From JBFLYN01 sp040756655 (GTDB taxonomy: Bacteria > Bacillota > Sulfobacillia > UBA8153): DNA of 64,000 nt. Below are positions 38,487 through 47,670 of the stretch, piece after piece. The stretch lies in the NCBI GenBank assembly GCA_040756655.1, contig JBFLYN010000005.1, forward strand, positions 1 to 64,000, given 5' to 3'. Under the pieces are notes generated by a model that did not search any database, had not been told where the DNA came from, and worked only from the letters and a program-made list of their open reading frames with translations. A program made the translations under genes and the position numbers. Each line of letters opens with the position of its first letter. Position 1 is the stretch's first letter.

Positions 38487-40448
38487 CTACCTCCTCTGTT
38501 CTGGATCAGGAAGCGGCGGTGCACCGCCCAGCACGTCTTCGTGGTAAGCTCGGAGCACTTCGCCCACGCTCCAAGCCTGGGCGATGCAACCGCCCGGACG
38601 GTGCGGGGCACTGCCGTCAAATACCTCAGAAACTGAGCCCAACCCGGCGTCGCCGGTATGGTCCAGGAGCGGTTCCAGGAGCAACGCCGCATACCGGCGC
38701 GAGGAATCGGGGTTGGTGCGGGTAAGCGCCGTCAGAAACGGGCCCAAAAGCCAAGGCCACACCGTGCCCTGGTGATATGCCCGGTCTCGTTCTCGGGGAC
38801 TTCCCCGGTAGGCCGGGTGATAGTCCGGGTGGTCCGGTGACAGCGTCCTGAGCCCGTATGGGGTCAGCAGCGACTGCCCGCACACCTCCACGACCCGAGC
38901 GGCGGCTTCACCCTCTAACACCGGGTAGGGCAAGGAGACGGCCAGCAGCTGGTTGGGGCGCAGCCGGTCGTCGGGGCAGACCCCCGCTACGTCCCGCAGA
39001 AACCCCAGCTGCTGGTTCCAAAACTGCTGTTGGAAGCTGTTTTTGACCAGCCCGGCCAGTTGCCCGTAGACTGCAGACTCGTCGCTGCCACCGTCCCGGG
39101 CCAGAAACTCCAGGGTGCGCAGGGCATTGTACCACAGGGCGTTGATCTCCACCGGCTTGCCCGTGCGCGGGGTGAACACCTCGTGCCCGTGCTTGGCGTC
39201 CATCCAGGTCAGTTGCAGGCCCTCTCCGTCATGGTCCAGGAGGCCGTCGGCACCGGCGTGGATACCGTAGGCCGTCCCCCGCCGGTACCAGCCCACAATG
39301 TCCACCAGGGCCGGGTAGAGCTGGCGGCGCACAAACCCCATGTCCCCGCCATATTGCAGGTACTTGTAGACGGCGTAGAACAACCACAGGCTGGCGTCAA
39401 TGGTGTTATACTCGGGGCGCGCGCCTTGGTCGGGAAAGCGGTTGGGAACCAGCCCCCGGTGCCGGGCCCCGGCGAAGGTCGCCATGATGCTGGCCGCCGC
39501 CTCCAGGCGCCCACTCAGCAGGCAGACCCCGGGCAGGGCTATGAACGCGTCTCTCCCCCAGTCGGAAAACCAGTGGTAGCCGGCGATGAGAGTCTTTTGC
39601 CCGGTGGCCCGGCGGTCCACCACGAAGGCACCCGCCGAACGATGTAGCCAGCGCACGCGCGCATCGCGGTGCCCGGGCACTTGCTCACTGGCAGCCCGGG
39701 CGTGCTGGGCGACCGGGTCCAGGTCCGGTGCGGCCCGGGTGGAGGCCCAAAAGTACGCGGGTCGTCCCTCTGCCAGCTCCAGCCGGAAGACGCCGGGCTG
39801 GTAATGGTCCTCGCTGTGGTCCAGCCCGCGCTGGTCCTCCACCGGGTACAGCATGGAGCGGTACCAGTGGCCACCCGGGTGGTAGGACCCGTCGGATACG
39901 TGGAGGTGGATGGTCCTGGCACCATCAAAGGGTTGCAGCTCCACGGCCCGCTCGCCGGCAACCTGCCAGAAGGGCCAGTCCCGCTCCTGGTTGAGGTGGT
40001 GATAGTGGCGGTAGTTGACCAGCGGCGCCAACTCCAGCACGGCCCGGTCCTGCGCGAGCAGCCGGTAGGCCAGGACCACGGTGTTTTCTCCCGGTACCAT
40101 GAACAGCTCCTTTAGGACCAGGCCCCTGCCCAGGCTGTACGTCCACCGGGGATGCGGGTCCAGTTCGAACCGCACCAGCCACCGGTGCCCGCCCGGGTGA
40201 ACAGTCCCCGGGTAGAAGCTGGCGCCCAGGTGGTACGTGTCCCGGCCCCAGCTTACGGTCTCGTCCACCCTGGACACCAGAAGGTGCCTTTCAGCCGGGG
40301 GGTTGAACGCGGCCATGAGCAACCCGTGGTAGCGCCTGGTGTTGATGCCCAGGACCGTTGATGAGGCAAAGCCGCCCAGCCCGTTGGCTACGAGCCACTC
40401 CCGCCTGGTGCCGGCTTCCAGGGTCAGATCCAGGCCGGTCAGGCGCAT
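38487..40448 (-). CDS. Glycogen debranching enzyme (amylo-alpha-1,6-glucosidase type)
   Basis: About 653 residues. The N-terminal GDE_N beta-sandwich opens EWLVANGLGGFASSTVLGIN and TRRYHGLLMAAFNPPAERH, the family signature. The C-terminal GDE_C (alpha/alpha)6 domain has IAGYHWFSDWGRDAFIALPG and TIDASLWLFYAVYKYLQYGGD, then GLQLTWMDAKHGHEVFTPRTGKPVEINALW. These are the active-site segments of amylo-alpha-1,6-glucosidases. The enzyme removes branch stubs from glycogen. ATG 40448 is preferred over GTG 40463; a run of G lies upstream. It heads the three-gene minus-strand unit with the GT4 and nucleotidyltransferase genes. There is no signal peptide. Confidence 0.92.
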   Translation of the reverse strand: MRLTGLDLTLEAGTRREWLVANGLGGFASSTVLGINTRRYHGLLMAAFNPPAERHLLVSRVDETVSWGRDTYHLGASFYPGTVHPGGHRWLVRFELDPHPRWTYSLGRGLVLKELFMVPGENTVVLAYRLLAQDRAVLELAPLVNYRHYHHLNQERDWPFWQVAGERAVELQPFDGARTIHLHVSDGSYHPGGHWYRSMLYPVEDQRGLDHSEDHYQPGVFRLELAEGRPAYFWASTRAAPDLDPVAQHARAASEQVPGHRDARVRWLHRSAGAFVVDRRATGQKTLIAGYHWFSDWGRDAFIALPGVCLLSGRLEAAASIMATFAGARHRGLVPNRFPDQGARPEYNTIDASLWLFYAVYKYLQYGGDMGFVRRQLYPALVDIVGWYRRGTAYGIHAGADGLLDHDGEGLQLTWMDAKHGHEVFTPRTGKPVEINALWYNALRTLEFLARDGGSDESAVYGQLAGLVKNSFQQQFWNQQLGFLRDVAGVCPDDRLRPNQLLAVSLPYPVLEGEAAARVVEVCGQSLLTPYGLRTLSPDHPDYHPAYRGSPRERDRAYHQGTVWPWLLGPFLTALTRTNPDSSRRYAALLLEPLLDHTGDAGLGSVSEVFDGSAPHRPGGCIAQAWSVGEVLRAYHEDVLGGAPPLPDPEQRR

Positions 40449-40590
40449 GCCCGTCCCCCCCACGTCCAGCGTCTTTCCCTATGGTCAACCGCAGGTGGCG
40501 CAATTATACGGCACCGCACCTTCGGCACACTCCGGGCTTGGTGGTCATACGCTGGATAGACTGAGCGCATCAAAAGGAGGGCCCTTGCCG

Positions 40591-41556
40591 ATGCCGTCAC
40601 TCTTTGCCACCGTGCCCTGCGAAGATGCAGGCTCCAAATACTGCCCGTGCCAGCTGGCGCTGACCGGGAACTGCCTGGCGTGCCCGGTGCTCAACCAGGG
40701 CGGAGCGTGCGATGACTGCGCGTGGAGTGGCACGTGCGTGCTGGTGGAGGCAGCCTGGAACCGGGGGGAAGCTCGCCCCGGGCGCTCGGAGTACGAGGTG
40801 ACGGTGGTGGACCGGGTACAGCTGGCTCCCCCGGCCTTCGCCCTGGAAATCAAGGTACCGCCCGGGCTCGTGGACGGGCTCCAGCCCTCAGGTAGCTTTT
40901 TGATGGTCCGCCCGGCCGGGTCGGAACACTGGTTTAACGTGCCTCTTTCCGTAGCGCGGCTCGATCCGGCCCGTGGCACAGTCACTCATTTTGTGCAAGT
41001 GGCGGGTCCCAAGACCCGCACACTGGAACAACACCGGGGCCAGCTGGTGGTGCAGGGGCCCTTTGCCAGCGGGCTGGTAGGACGGAGGTATCTCCAGGCC
41101 CGGCAGGCAGGCCGGAGCCTGCTGGTGGCCAAAGGCATCGGGCAGGGACCCGCCCTGCACCTGGCCACCAACCTGTTGGCGGCCGGCGGCCGGGTGGACG
41201 CCCTGCTGGGACCCGGGGAGCTGGGCCGGGTGGTAATCGACGGGGAATTGGCGGCCCTGGGTGCCTCGGTGACAGTGCTCAAGCGCGAAAGAGACAAGAA
41301 CGGGGGCACCTTTCGCCTGTTCTTGTCCCGGGGCAAGTATGACCTCTTGGTCAGTGCCGGGTCCGACCAGCAGCACCAGGCGCTGTGGAAATTGGCGACC
41401 AAGGTAAGCCCCGGGACCCAGATGGTATACACCAACAACGCCGTGATGTGCTGCGGGGAAGGCATCTGCGGCAGCTGCGGCACCCAGCTGGATGCAGGCT
41501 TTACCCGGGCCTGCAAGGCCAGGCTGGCGGCCGCCGATGTGCTGGCACGCAACTGA
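40591..41556 (+). CDS. Cys-rich PyrK/FNR-like flavin-iron-sulfur electron transfer protein
   Basis: This 321-residue protein has three parts. The N-terminal ~50 residues are very Cys-rich (CEDAGSKYCPCQLALTGNC, CPVLNQGGACDDCAWSGTC) and may hold an extra iron-sulfur cluster. Residues about 65-290 resemble the FAD/NAD(P)-binding ferredoxin-reductase fold of dihydroorotate dehydrogenase electron-transfer subunits (SFLMVRPAGSEHWFNVPLSV, KGIGQGPALHLATNLL). The C-terminus has a PyrK-like [2Fe-2S] pattern, MCCGEGICGSCGTQ with a later Cys. ATG 40591 follows AAAAGGAGGG. It is followed by an FAD oxidoreductase gene 20 bases later, so the two probably form one complex. It is not the pyrimidine PyrK, which is at 52.5 kb. 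The substrate is unknown. Confidence 0.8.
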   Translation: MPSLFATVPCEDAGSKYCPCQLALTGNCLACPVLNQGGACDDCAWSGTCVLVEAAWNRGEARPGRSEYEVTVVDRVQLAPPAFALEIKVPPGLVDGLQPSGSFLMVRPAGSEHWFNVPLSVARLDPARGTVTHFVQVAGPKTRTLEQHRGQLVVQGPFASGLVGRRYLQARQAGRSLLVAKGIGQGPALHLATNLLAAGGRVDALLGPGELGRVVIDGELAALGASVTVLKRERDKNGGTFRLFLSRGKYDLLVSAGSDQQHQALWKLATKVSPGTQMVYTNNAVMCCGEGICGSCGTQLDAGFTRACKARLAAADVLARN

Positions 41557-41576
41557 ACCTTCGGGGAGGTAAGAAA

Positions 41577-42854
41577 ATGGGAAACAGGGTCCGCGTGCTG
41601 GTAGCGGGCGGGGGTTGGGCCGGGTGCGCTGCAGCGTTGGCGGCAGCCAGGGCCGGGGTCCAGGCAGTGATGTGCGAGCGCACCGACATGCTACTGGGCA
41701 CAGGCCTGGCCGGGGGGATCATGCGCAACAATGGCCGCTGGACTGCGGCGGAGGAGATCATCGCCCTGGGGGGAGGCGAGCTCTTCCTGTGCTGCGATGA
41801 AAACGCCCTCCACCGTAACCTGGACTTCCCCGGGCACCGCCACGCCAGCCTATACAACGTGATCAGCCTCGAACCAGCCGTGAGGCGGCTTTTGGCACGG
41901 GCCGGAGTGGAAGTACGGCTGGAGACCAGGATAGTGGGCGTTATCTCTGATGGACGGCATCTAGAGGCCGTGCGCACCCATGAGGGAGAGGAACTGGAGG
42001 CAGCGGCCTTTGTGGACGCCACGGGCACCGCCGGGCCCATGGGCAACTGCCACCGCTACGGCAACGGTTGTGTCATGTGCATGTTGCGCTGTCCGGCCTT
42101 CGGCCCGCGGGTGAGTGTCTCTGCCCTGGCAGGCGTGGGCGAACTGGCAGCCGTCAAGCGCGCCGGGCACCTGGGCGCCATGAGCGGGTCATGCAAGCTA
42201 CCCAAGGCCAGCCTCGCCCCGGAACTGGCCCAGCGCTTGAGCCGGGAGGGAGTAGTCCGGCTGCCCCTGCCCGAACCACTGGCGGCCCGGAGCAAGCTGG
42301 GCCTGAAGGCCTGCCAGCAATACGCCCTGCCCGAATACGCCGAGTCGGTTATCCTCCTGGACACGGGCGACGTGAAGCTGATGTCGCCATACCTGGCCCT
42401 CGATGACCTGCGCCGCATCCCCGGGCTGGAAAACGCTGTGTACACCGATCCCAAGGCCGGAGGGCGCGGGAATTCCGTGCGCTTTACGGCGCTCACGCCT
42501 CATGGCCCCGAATTGCGGGTGGAGGGCCGCGAGAACCTGTTCTGTGCCGGAGAAAAATGCGGTGTGCTGGTGGGGCACACCGAAGCCATAGTCACCGGAA
42601 CGCTGGCCGGGCATAATGCCGCCCGCGTGGCCCAGGCCCGCGCGCCCGTGACCCTGCCACCCCAGCTGGCGGTGGGGGATTTCGTCGCCTACACCACCCG
42701 GGTCTTCGGCACGCCGACAGGACAGTCGCAATCCTTCACCTTTGCCGGCTCCACGTACTTCGAGCGCATGCAAGCCAACGGCCTGTACCTTACGGACCCA
42801 GAGGATATCGCAGGGCGCATTCGCGCGGCTAGAGCCCATGGTCTCTTTACGTAG
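41577..42854 (+). CDS. FAD-dependent oxidoreductase partner of the PyrK-like protein
   Basis: This is a 425-residue flavoprotein with an N-terminal Rossmann dinucleotide motif (VRVLVAGGGWAGCAAALAAARAG, then an acidic residue in CERTDML) and a C-terminal FAD-contact motif (NLFCAGEKCGVLVGHTEAIVTG). This organisation resembles the MnmG/TrmFO and FAD-dependent oxidoreductase superfamily, but the tRNA-modification signatures are not obvious. A Cys-rich segment, NCHRYGNGCVMCMLRC, followed by GAMSGSCKLPKASL, could bind a cluster or form the active site. ATG 41577 has GGGGAGGTAAGAAA upstream. It is downstream of the electron-transfer gene and converges on dapL with two bases between stops. The exact reaction is unknown. 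Confidence 0.78.
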   Translation: MGNRVRVLVAGGGWAGCAAALAAARAGVQAVMCERTDMLLGTGLAGGIMRNNGRWTAAEEIIALGGGELFLCCDENALHRNLDFPGHRHASLYNVISLEPAVRRLLARAGVEVRLETRIVGVISDGRHLEAVRTHEGEELEAAAFVDATGTAGPMGNCHRYGNGCVMCMLRCPAFGPRVSVSALAGVGELAAVKRAGHLGAMSGSCKLPKASLAPELAQRLSREGVVRLPLPEPLAARSKLGLKACQQYALPEYAESVILLDTGDVKLMSPYLALDDLRRIPGLENAVYTDPKAGGRGNSVRFTALTPHGPELRVEGRENLFCAGEKCGVLVGHTEAIVTGTLAGHNAARVAQARAPVTLPPQLAVGDFVAYTTRVFGTPTGQSQSFTFAGSTYFERMQANGLYLTDPEDIAGRIRAARAHGLFT

Positions 42855-42856
42855 CG

Positions 42857-44023
42857 CTAGCCCAGGGCCGCCCGGATCCTCTGGGTAGCCTCCCGCAGGC
42901 GGTCCTCTTCCACCGTGCAGGCAAAGCGAAGGTAGTCCCGCCCGGCTTTTCCGTAGGCAGCACCGGGGACGGCGATGACGTGAGCTTGTTCCAGGAGGCG
43001 GGCAGCCAGCCCGGCTGCATCCTCGCCCGGCGGAGCCGGTGCCCACACGTAAAAGGTGCCCAAGGGAGCTTTTACGTCAAACCCCGCCTGGCGGAGGCCC
43101 TCCACCAGCACTTGCCTGCGGGCAGCGTAGACCTGGTTCATGCCGGTGATGAAATCAGCAGGATCGTGCTCTAGGGCCGCCACCCCGGCCAGTTGCACGG
43201 CGGCAAACTGACCAGAGTCGGTGTTGGTCTTGATGATGCCCAGGGCCCGGAAGACCACATCCTGGTTGCCCAGGGCCGCACCCAACCGCCAGCCCGTCAT
43301 GTTAAAAGGTTTAGACAGGGAGTAGAACTCCACGGCCACTTCCCGGGCTCCCGTCACTTGCAGGATGCTGGGCGCCCGGTAACCATCGAAAGTCAGCTCC
43401 ACGTAGGCAGCATCGTGACACACCACCAGGCCGTGCCGGTGGGCAAAATCCACCACGTGCTCGAAAAAGCCCAGGTCGACCACGCCGGTGGTGGGGTTGT
43501 TGGGGTAGTTCAAAAGGAGTACCCGGGCCCGGTCGAGGACCGCGGCCGGCACCGCCTCTAAGTCGGGGAGGAAGCCATTGTCCGCGGCCAGAGGGAGCGG
43601 GTAGGGTTCAGCACCGGCCAGCAGAGTGTGGGTACGGTAGACCGGGTAGGCCGGTTCGGGCACCAGCGCCACATCGCCGGGACCCACCAGCCCCCAGAGC
43701 AGGTGGGCCAGGCCTTCCTTGGACCCGATGACCGTCATCACTTCCCGCTCCGGGTCGAGGTTCACTCCGAAGCGGCGCTGGTAATAGCGGGCCATGGCCG
43801 AACGGAATTCCAGGATGCCCTCGTAAGGCGGGTAGCGGTGAGTGGCCGGGTCCTGGGCGGCCCGGGCAAGCGCCTCAATGACATGGATGGGGGTAGGGCG
43901 GTCGGGGTCCCCCACCCCGAGATCGATGAGGTCGGCCCCCTGCGCGGTCAGGGCGGCCTTCTTCTTGTTCAGTTCGGCAAACAGGTAGGGCGGTACCTGG
44001 GCAATGCGCTCTGCGAATCTCAC
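42857..44023 (-). CDS. dapL: LL-diaminopimelate aminotransferase
   Basis: DapL converts tetrahydrodipicolinate directly to LL-diaminopimelate, a shortcut in lysine and peptidoglycan precursor synthesis. The 388-residue fold-type I aminotransferase starts VRFAERIAQVPPYLFAELN. It shows DLGVGDPDRPTP, HRYPPYEGILEFRSAMA, LNYPNNPTTGVV and the PLP lysine region YSLSKPFNMTGWRLGAALGN. GTG 44023 is preceded by GGGAGGG and overlaps the dapF stop. Pairing with dapF directly upstream supports DapL rather than another class I aminotransferase. Confidence 0.92.
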   Translation of the reverse strand: MRFAERIAQVPPYLFAELNKKKAALTAQGADLIDLGVGDPDRPTPIHVIEALARAAQDPATHRYPPYEGILEFRSAMARYYQRRFGVNLDPEREVMTVIGSKEGLAHLLWGLVGPGDVALVPEPAYPVYRTHTLLAGAEPYPLPLAADNGFLPDLEAVPAAVLDRARVLLLNYPNNPTTGVVDLGFFEHVVDFAHRHGLVVCHDAAYVELTFDGYRAPSILQVTGAREVAVEFYSLSKPFNMTGWRLGAALGNQDVVFRALGIIKTNTDSGQFAAVQLAGVAALEHDPADFITGMNQVYAARRQVLVEGLRQAGFDVKAPLGTFYVWAPAPPGEDAAGLAARLLEQAHVIAVPGAAYGKAGRDYLRFACTVEEDRLREATQRIRAALG

Positions 44024-44880
44024 CGGACATTCCCTCCCGTCAAACCCGATGTAAACACCCCAGTGCAGATTTCCTCGGCCGGCCCCCGGTGCCAGGCATG
44101 GCCGTCGTCCCGCCAGACTATCTCCAGGGTCCCGCCTGGCTGGTGGACTTTGACCTCTCGCTGGCAACGCCCGGCCAACACGGCGGCCACTGCCGACGCC
44201 GTGGCTCCGGTGCCCGAGGCCATGGTGATACCTGAACCCCGCTCCCAGATGCGCATGGCCAGCTCCTGCTGGTTGAGAACCTGAACGAACTCCACGTTGG
44301 TCCGTTCAGGAAATGCTGGGTGGTGTTCTATGCTGGGACCAGTGTGCTCCACTTCCACTTGCCACACATCCTCGACGAAGATCACACAATGCGGGTTCCC
44401 CAGGGAAAGACAGGTCACCGGGAACTTGACCCCGTCGACTACCAGGAGTTCTCCTATGACATGGTCGCCGGGAGGACCAACCATGGGAATATCGGCCCTT
44501 CTGAGCCGGGGGACGCCCATGTCTACCTCCACGGCAGTGACCTTCCCGCCCTCCACCACCAGGCGGGGCCGGATGATGCCGGCGAGGGTTTCCACGGCCA
44601 GTTCCTGCTTTTGGGTCAGGCCGCGGTCGTATACGAAACGGGCCAAGCAACGCATGCCGTTGCCGCACATCTGGGCCTCTGAACCATCGGCGTTGAACAT
44701 GCGCATGCGAAAATCCGCCCGGTCTGACGGCAGGACCAGGATGAGTCCATCGGAACCGACACCATAGTGGCGGTGGGAGACCCGCCGGGCCACCGTGGGC
44801 CAATCCGTCCCCTCGTCTCCCCGGGGGAGGTAGACGTAGATATAGTCATTGCCCAGCCCGTGCATTTTCACAAACTCCAT
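44020..44880 (-). CDS. dapF: Diaminopimelate epimerase with Ser in place of the second catalytic Cys
   Basis: DapF interconverts LL- and meso-diaminopimelate with two cysteine thiols as acid/base pair. The 286-residue protein starts MEFVKMHGLGNDY and keeps the first catalytic Cys in AQMCGNGMRC (Cys72). The second site, normally ACGTGA, reads MASGTGATASAV, so Ser222 replaces the second Cys (codon TCG). All other family landmarks (LSLGNPHCVIF, ERTNVEFVQ, RIWERGSGITMA) are present and the gene is not otherwise decayed. ATG 44880 follows GGAGTGA. It is coupled to dapL by a 4-base overlap. Whether activity is reduced or the chemistry is altered cannot be told from sequence. Confidence 0.9.
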   Translation of the reverse strand: MEFVKMHGLGNDYIYVYLPRGDEGTDWPTVARRVSHRHYGVGSDGLILVLPSDRADFRMRMFNADGSEAQMCGNGMRCLARFVYDRGLTQKQELAVETLAGIIRPRLVVEGGKVTAVEVDMGVPRLRRADIPMVGPPGDHVIGELLVVDGVKFPVTCLSLGNPHCVIFVEDVWQVEVEHTGPSIEHHPAFPERTNVEFVQVLNQQELAMRIWERGSGITMASGTGATASAVAAVLAGRCQREVKVHQPGGTLEIVWRDDGHAWHRGPAEEICTGVFTSGLTGGNVR

Positions 44881-44903
44881 GGTGCACTCACTCCAGTCCC
44901 GGT

Positions 44904-47639
44904 TTAAAGATCGTGTCTTTCCACCCCGGAGCGTGCAATTCCTGCCACAACTTGCGCCAGAAGATGCCTGACGGCGGCTGTTACCAGCATCAGGCCGGAC
45001 ACGGCCAGCGCCGCCATCCATTCTTCCAAGGTTAGACTCCTAGTCTGGAAGTGCGGCTGCAGGGCCGGGTGAGTGGCCGCCACCAGGGTCATGGCCACTG
45101 AGCACGTCACCGCCACCACGAGCCAGGGGTTGCTGGTCAGGCCCATGCTGAAGACGTTGCGCGTTTCCGACCGGCACTCAAAAACGTGGAAAAGCTGGCA
45201 AAACACCAGTGTAACAAAGGCCACGGTGCGGGCCCGGGCAACATCGCCGGTCTGGCCGAGGCACCAGCCGAAGGTCAGCGCCGTGGCCGCTGCGATCATT
45301 ATCCCGCGCACCGCTATCTTTATGCCAAGGCCCCTGGAAAACACACCCTCCTCGCTCCGCCGGGGCGGGCGCCGCATGTTGTCCGGGTCCGCCGGGTCCA
45401 CGCCCAGGGCCATGGCGGGCAGCCCGTCGGTGACCAGGTTGACCCACAGGATCTGCATGGGTATTAGGGGCAGTGGCCATCCCAGCAGGACGGCGGCCAG
45501 CATGACCAGGACTTCGCCTACGTTACATGAAAGAAGGTACCGGATGAACTTGCGGATGTTGTCGTAGATGGCCCGCCCTTCCTCCACCGCCGCCACGATA
45601 GTGCGGAAGTTGTCATCGGCCAAGATCATGTCGGAGGCCTCTTTGGTCACGTCGGTGCCCGAAAGCCCCATGGCGATGCCGATGTCCGCTTCCTTGACGG
45701 CCGGCGCGTCGTTGACCCCATCGCCGGTCATGGCTACCACGTGTCCCTGGGCCCGGAAGGCCCGGATGAGCCTGAGCTTGTGCTGGGGTGAAACCCGGGC
45801 GTAAACCGAAGTGTGCTCCAGGTGGCGGGCCAGTGCCGGGTCGTCCAGTGCGTCTAGCTGGGCGCCCGTCAGCACGCCTGTGCCCGGGGTCATGAGGCCG
45901 GTCTCCCGGGCGACGGCTGCGGCTGTGGCCGGGTGATCACCGGTGATCATGACCGGCCGGATGCCCGCCTGGCGGCACCTGGATACCGCCAGCACCGCTT
46001 CGGGCCTGGGGGGATCCAACAGTCCCACGATGCCCAGGAAAACCGCGTCTTTCTCAATTTCCGTCTCACCGGTCGCGGGCAGGTCCCGGTAGGCCAGCGC
46101 CAGGACACGCAGCGCCTGCCCGGCCATGGTATCGGCCTGACCGGTGATGCGCCTTTGCCACCCGGCGTCCAGCCGGTGTTCGGAATCCCCGGCCCGGGCT
46201 AGACTGCACATGCCCATGACCGTATCAGGCGCGCCCTTGATGTAGGCACGTCGCACGGCGCCGCGCTGGACGACCACGCTCATGCAGCGGCGCTCGGCGC
46301 TGAAAGGTAGTTCGTCCACGCGGGGGTTGCATCGTGAGAGCGTTTCCCCATCCAGGCCCAGTTTGGCCGCTGCCACCAGCAGGGCGCCCTCGGTGGGGTC
46401 CCCGCTTACCTTCCACTTCCGCTGGATCCTACCCCGTTGCCTTACGTTTTCCTGGAGTAGCCGTGCATTGTTACAGATGGCCCCGGCGGTGAGGATCAAG
46501 GCAAGATCCGGCGCTGCCGGGGCGCCTTCCACCAGGCTGAACTGGCCCTCCGGGCTGTAGCCGCTGCCGCTGACCTCGTAACGAGCTCCGGAGGCCAGGG
46601 TCACTTCCCGGAGAGTCATCTCGTTTTTGGTGAGCGTCCCGGTCTTATCCGAGCAGATCAGGGTGGCGCACCCCAGGGTCTCCACAGCCGGCAGCCTCCG
46701 TACTATGGCCGAACGCGCCGCCATGCGCTGTACGCCCAGGGCCAGCGCTACCGTGACCACGGCCGGGAGCCCCTCCGGTATGGCGGCCACGGCCAGGCTG
46801 ACCCCGGCCAGGAACATGTGGAACCAGGACTCACCGCGGGTGATGCCGGCTGCCACCACCAGCCCGCAGACAAGAAGACAGGCCAGCCCCAGGTAGCGGC
46901 CAAGATGGTCCAGGCGTCGCTGGAGGGGAGTGTCCCCGGTGCCGGCCTCTTCGATGGTTTCGGCGATGGCCCCCATTTCCGTCTCCATGCCCGTGGCCAC
47001 CACTACTCCCCGGGCCCGGCCCTGGGTCACCACCGTTCCCATGAACACCATGTTGGTCCAGTCGGGCGACGCTAGCTCCCGGCCGGGTAGCACCCCGGCA
47101 TGCTTGGCCACGGGCAGGGATTCGCCGGTCAGGAGCGATTGGTCCACTTCCAGCGCCCGGGCGTGCAAAATCCGGGCATCGGCGGGCACCCGGTCGCCCG
47201 GGCCCAGCTGGATGATGTCCCCTGGCACCAGCTCCTCGGCCGGGACCACGCATTCAGCTCCGTCACGCAGCGCCCGGGCCACCGGAGCGGTCATGCGTTT
47301 CAGTGCATGTAAGGAACGCTCGGCCCGGTATTCCTGCACAAAGCCCAAGACGGCGTTGAGCACCACGATGACCACGATAGTGACGGCGTCGGCCACTTCC
47401 CCCAAGAGGGCGGCCACGGCAGTGGCGGCCAGCAACATCATGACCATGAAATCCTTGAACTGGTCCAAGAGGATCCGGAGCACCGGGAGCCCGTCGCCGG
47501 TTTCCAGGACATTAAGCCCGTAGCGGTCCAGCCGTTCGCGGCACTGGCGGCTGGTAAGCCCCTCCCACGAACTGCCCAGAAGCTCCAGGACCGTGTCGTT
47601 GTCCAGCCCGTGCCAGTGCAGTTTTCCCACTCCCGTCAA
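44904..47639 (-). CDS. P-type ATPase, calcium-translocating (SERCA/PMCA-like)
   Basis: A 911-residue P-type ATPase that exports cations, most likely Ca2+. It shows the N-terminal cation-ATPase domain (LGSSWEGLTSRQCRERLDRYG), the actuator TGES loop (SLLTGESLPVAKH) and the transmembrane helix 4 motif AAIPEGLPAVVTVALALGVQ. The phosphorylation site is ICSDKTGTLTKNEMTL, followed by IKGAPDTVMG and the hinge AMTGDGVNDAPAVKEADIG. C-terminal transmembrane helices are at about 690-890. The PEGLP motif and overall length fit type IIA calcium pumps. The start is TTG 47639 or the GTG three codons later; no clear ribosome binding site is seen. It is separated from the zinc-ribbon gene by a terminator. Confidence 0.93.
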   Translation of the reverse strand: MTGVGKLHWHGLDNDTVLELLGSSWEGLTSRQCRERLDRYGLNVLETGDGLPVLRILLDQFKDFMVMMLLAATAVAALLGEVADAVTIVVIVVLNAVLGFVQEYRAERSLHALKRMTAPVARALRDGAECVVPAEELVPGDIIQLGPGDRVPADARILHARALEVDQSLLTGESLPVAKHAGVLPGRELASPDWTNMVFMGTVVTQGRARGVVVATGMETEMGAIAETIEEAGTGDTPLQRRLDHLGRYLGLACLLVCGLVVAAGITRGESWFHMFLAGVSLAVAAIPEGLPAVVTVALALGVQRMAARSAIVRRLPAVETLGCATLICSDKTGTLTKNEMTLREVTLASGARYEVSGSGYSPEGQFSLVEGAPAAPDLALILTAGAICNNARLLQENVRQRGRIQRKWKVSGDPTEGALLVAAAKLGLDGETLSRCNPRVDELPFSAERRCMSVVVQRGAVRRAYIKGAPDTVMGMCSLARAGDSEHRLDAGWQRRITGQADTMAGQALRVLALAYRDLPATGETEIEKDAVFLGIVGLLDPPRPEAVLAVSRCRQAGIRPVMITGDHPATAAAVARETGLMTPGTGVLTGAQLDALDDPALARHLEHTSVYARVSPQHKLRLIRAFRAQGHVVAMTGDGVNDAPAVKEADIGIAMGLSGTDVTKEASDMILADDNFRTIVAAVEEGRAIYDNIRKFIRYLLSCNVGEVLVMLAAVLLGWPLPLIPMQILWVNLVTDGLPAMALGVDPADPDNMRRPPRRSEEGVFSRGLGIKIAVRGIMIAAATALTFGWCLGQTGDVARARTVAFVTLVFCQLFHVFECRSETRNVFSMGLTSNPWLVVAVTCSVAMTLVAATHPALQPHFQTRSLTLEEWMAALAVSGLMLVTAAVRHLLAQVVAGIARSGVERHDL

Positions 47640-47670
47640 GGCGCGCTATCAGATGAATATGCCGGGAGTG

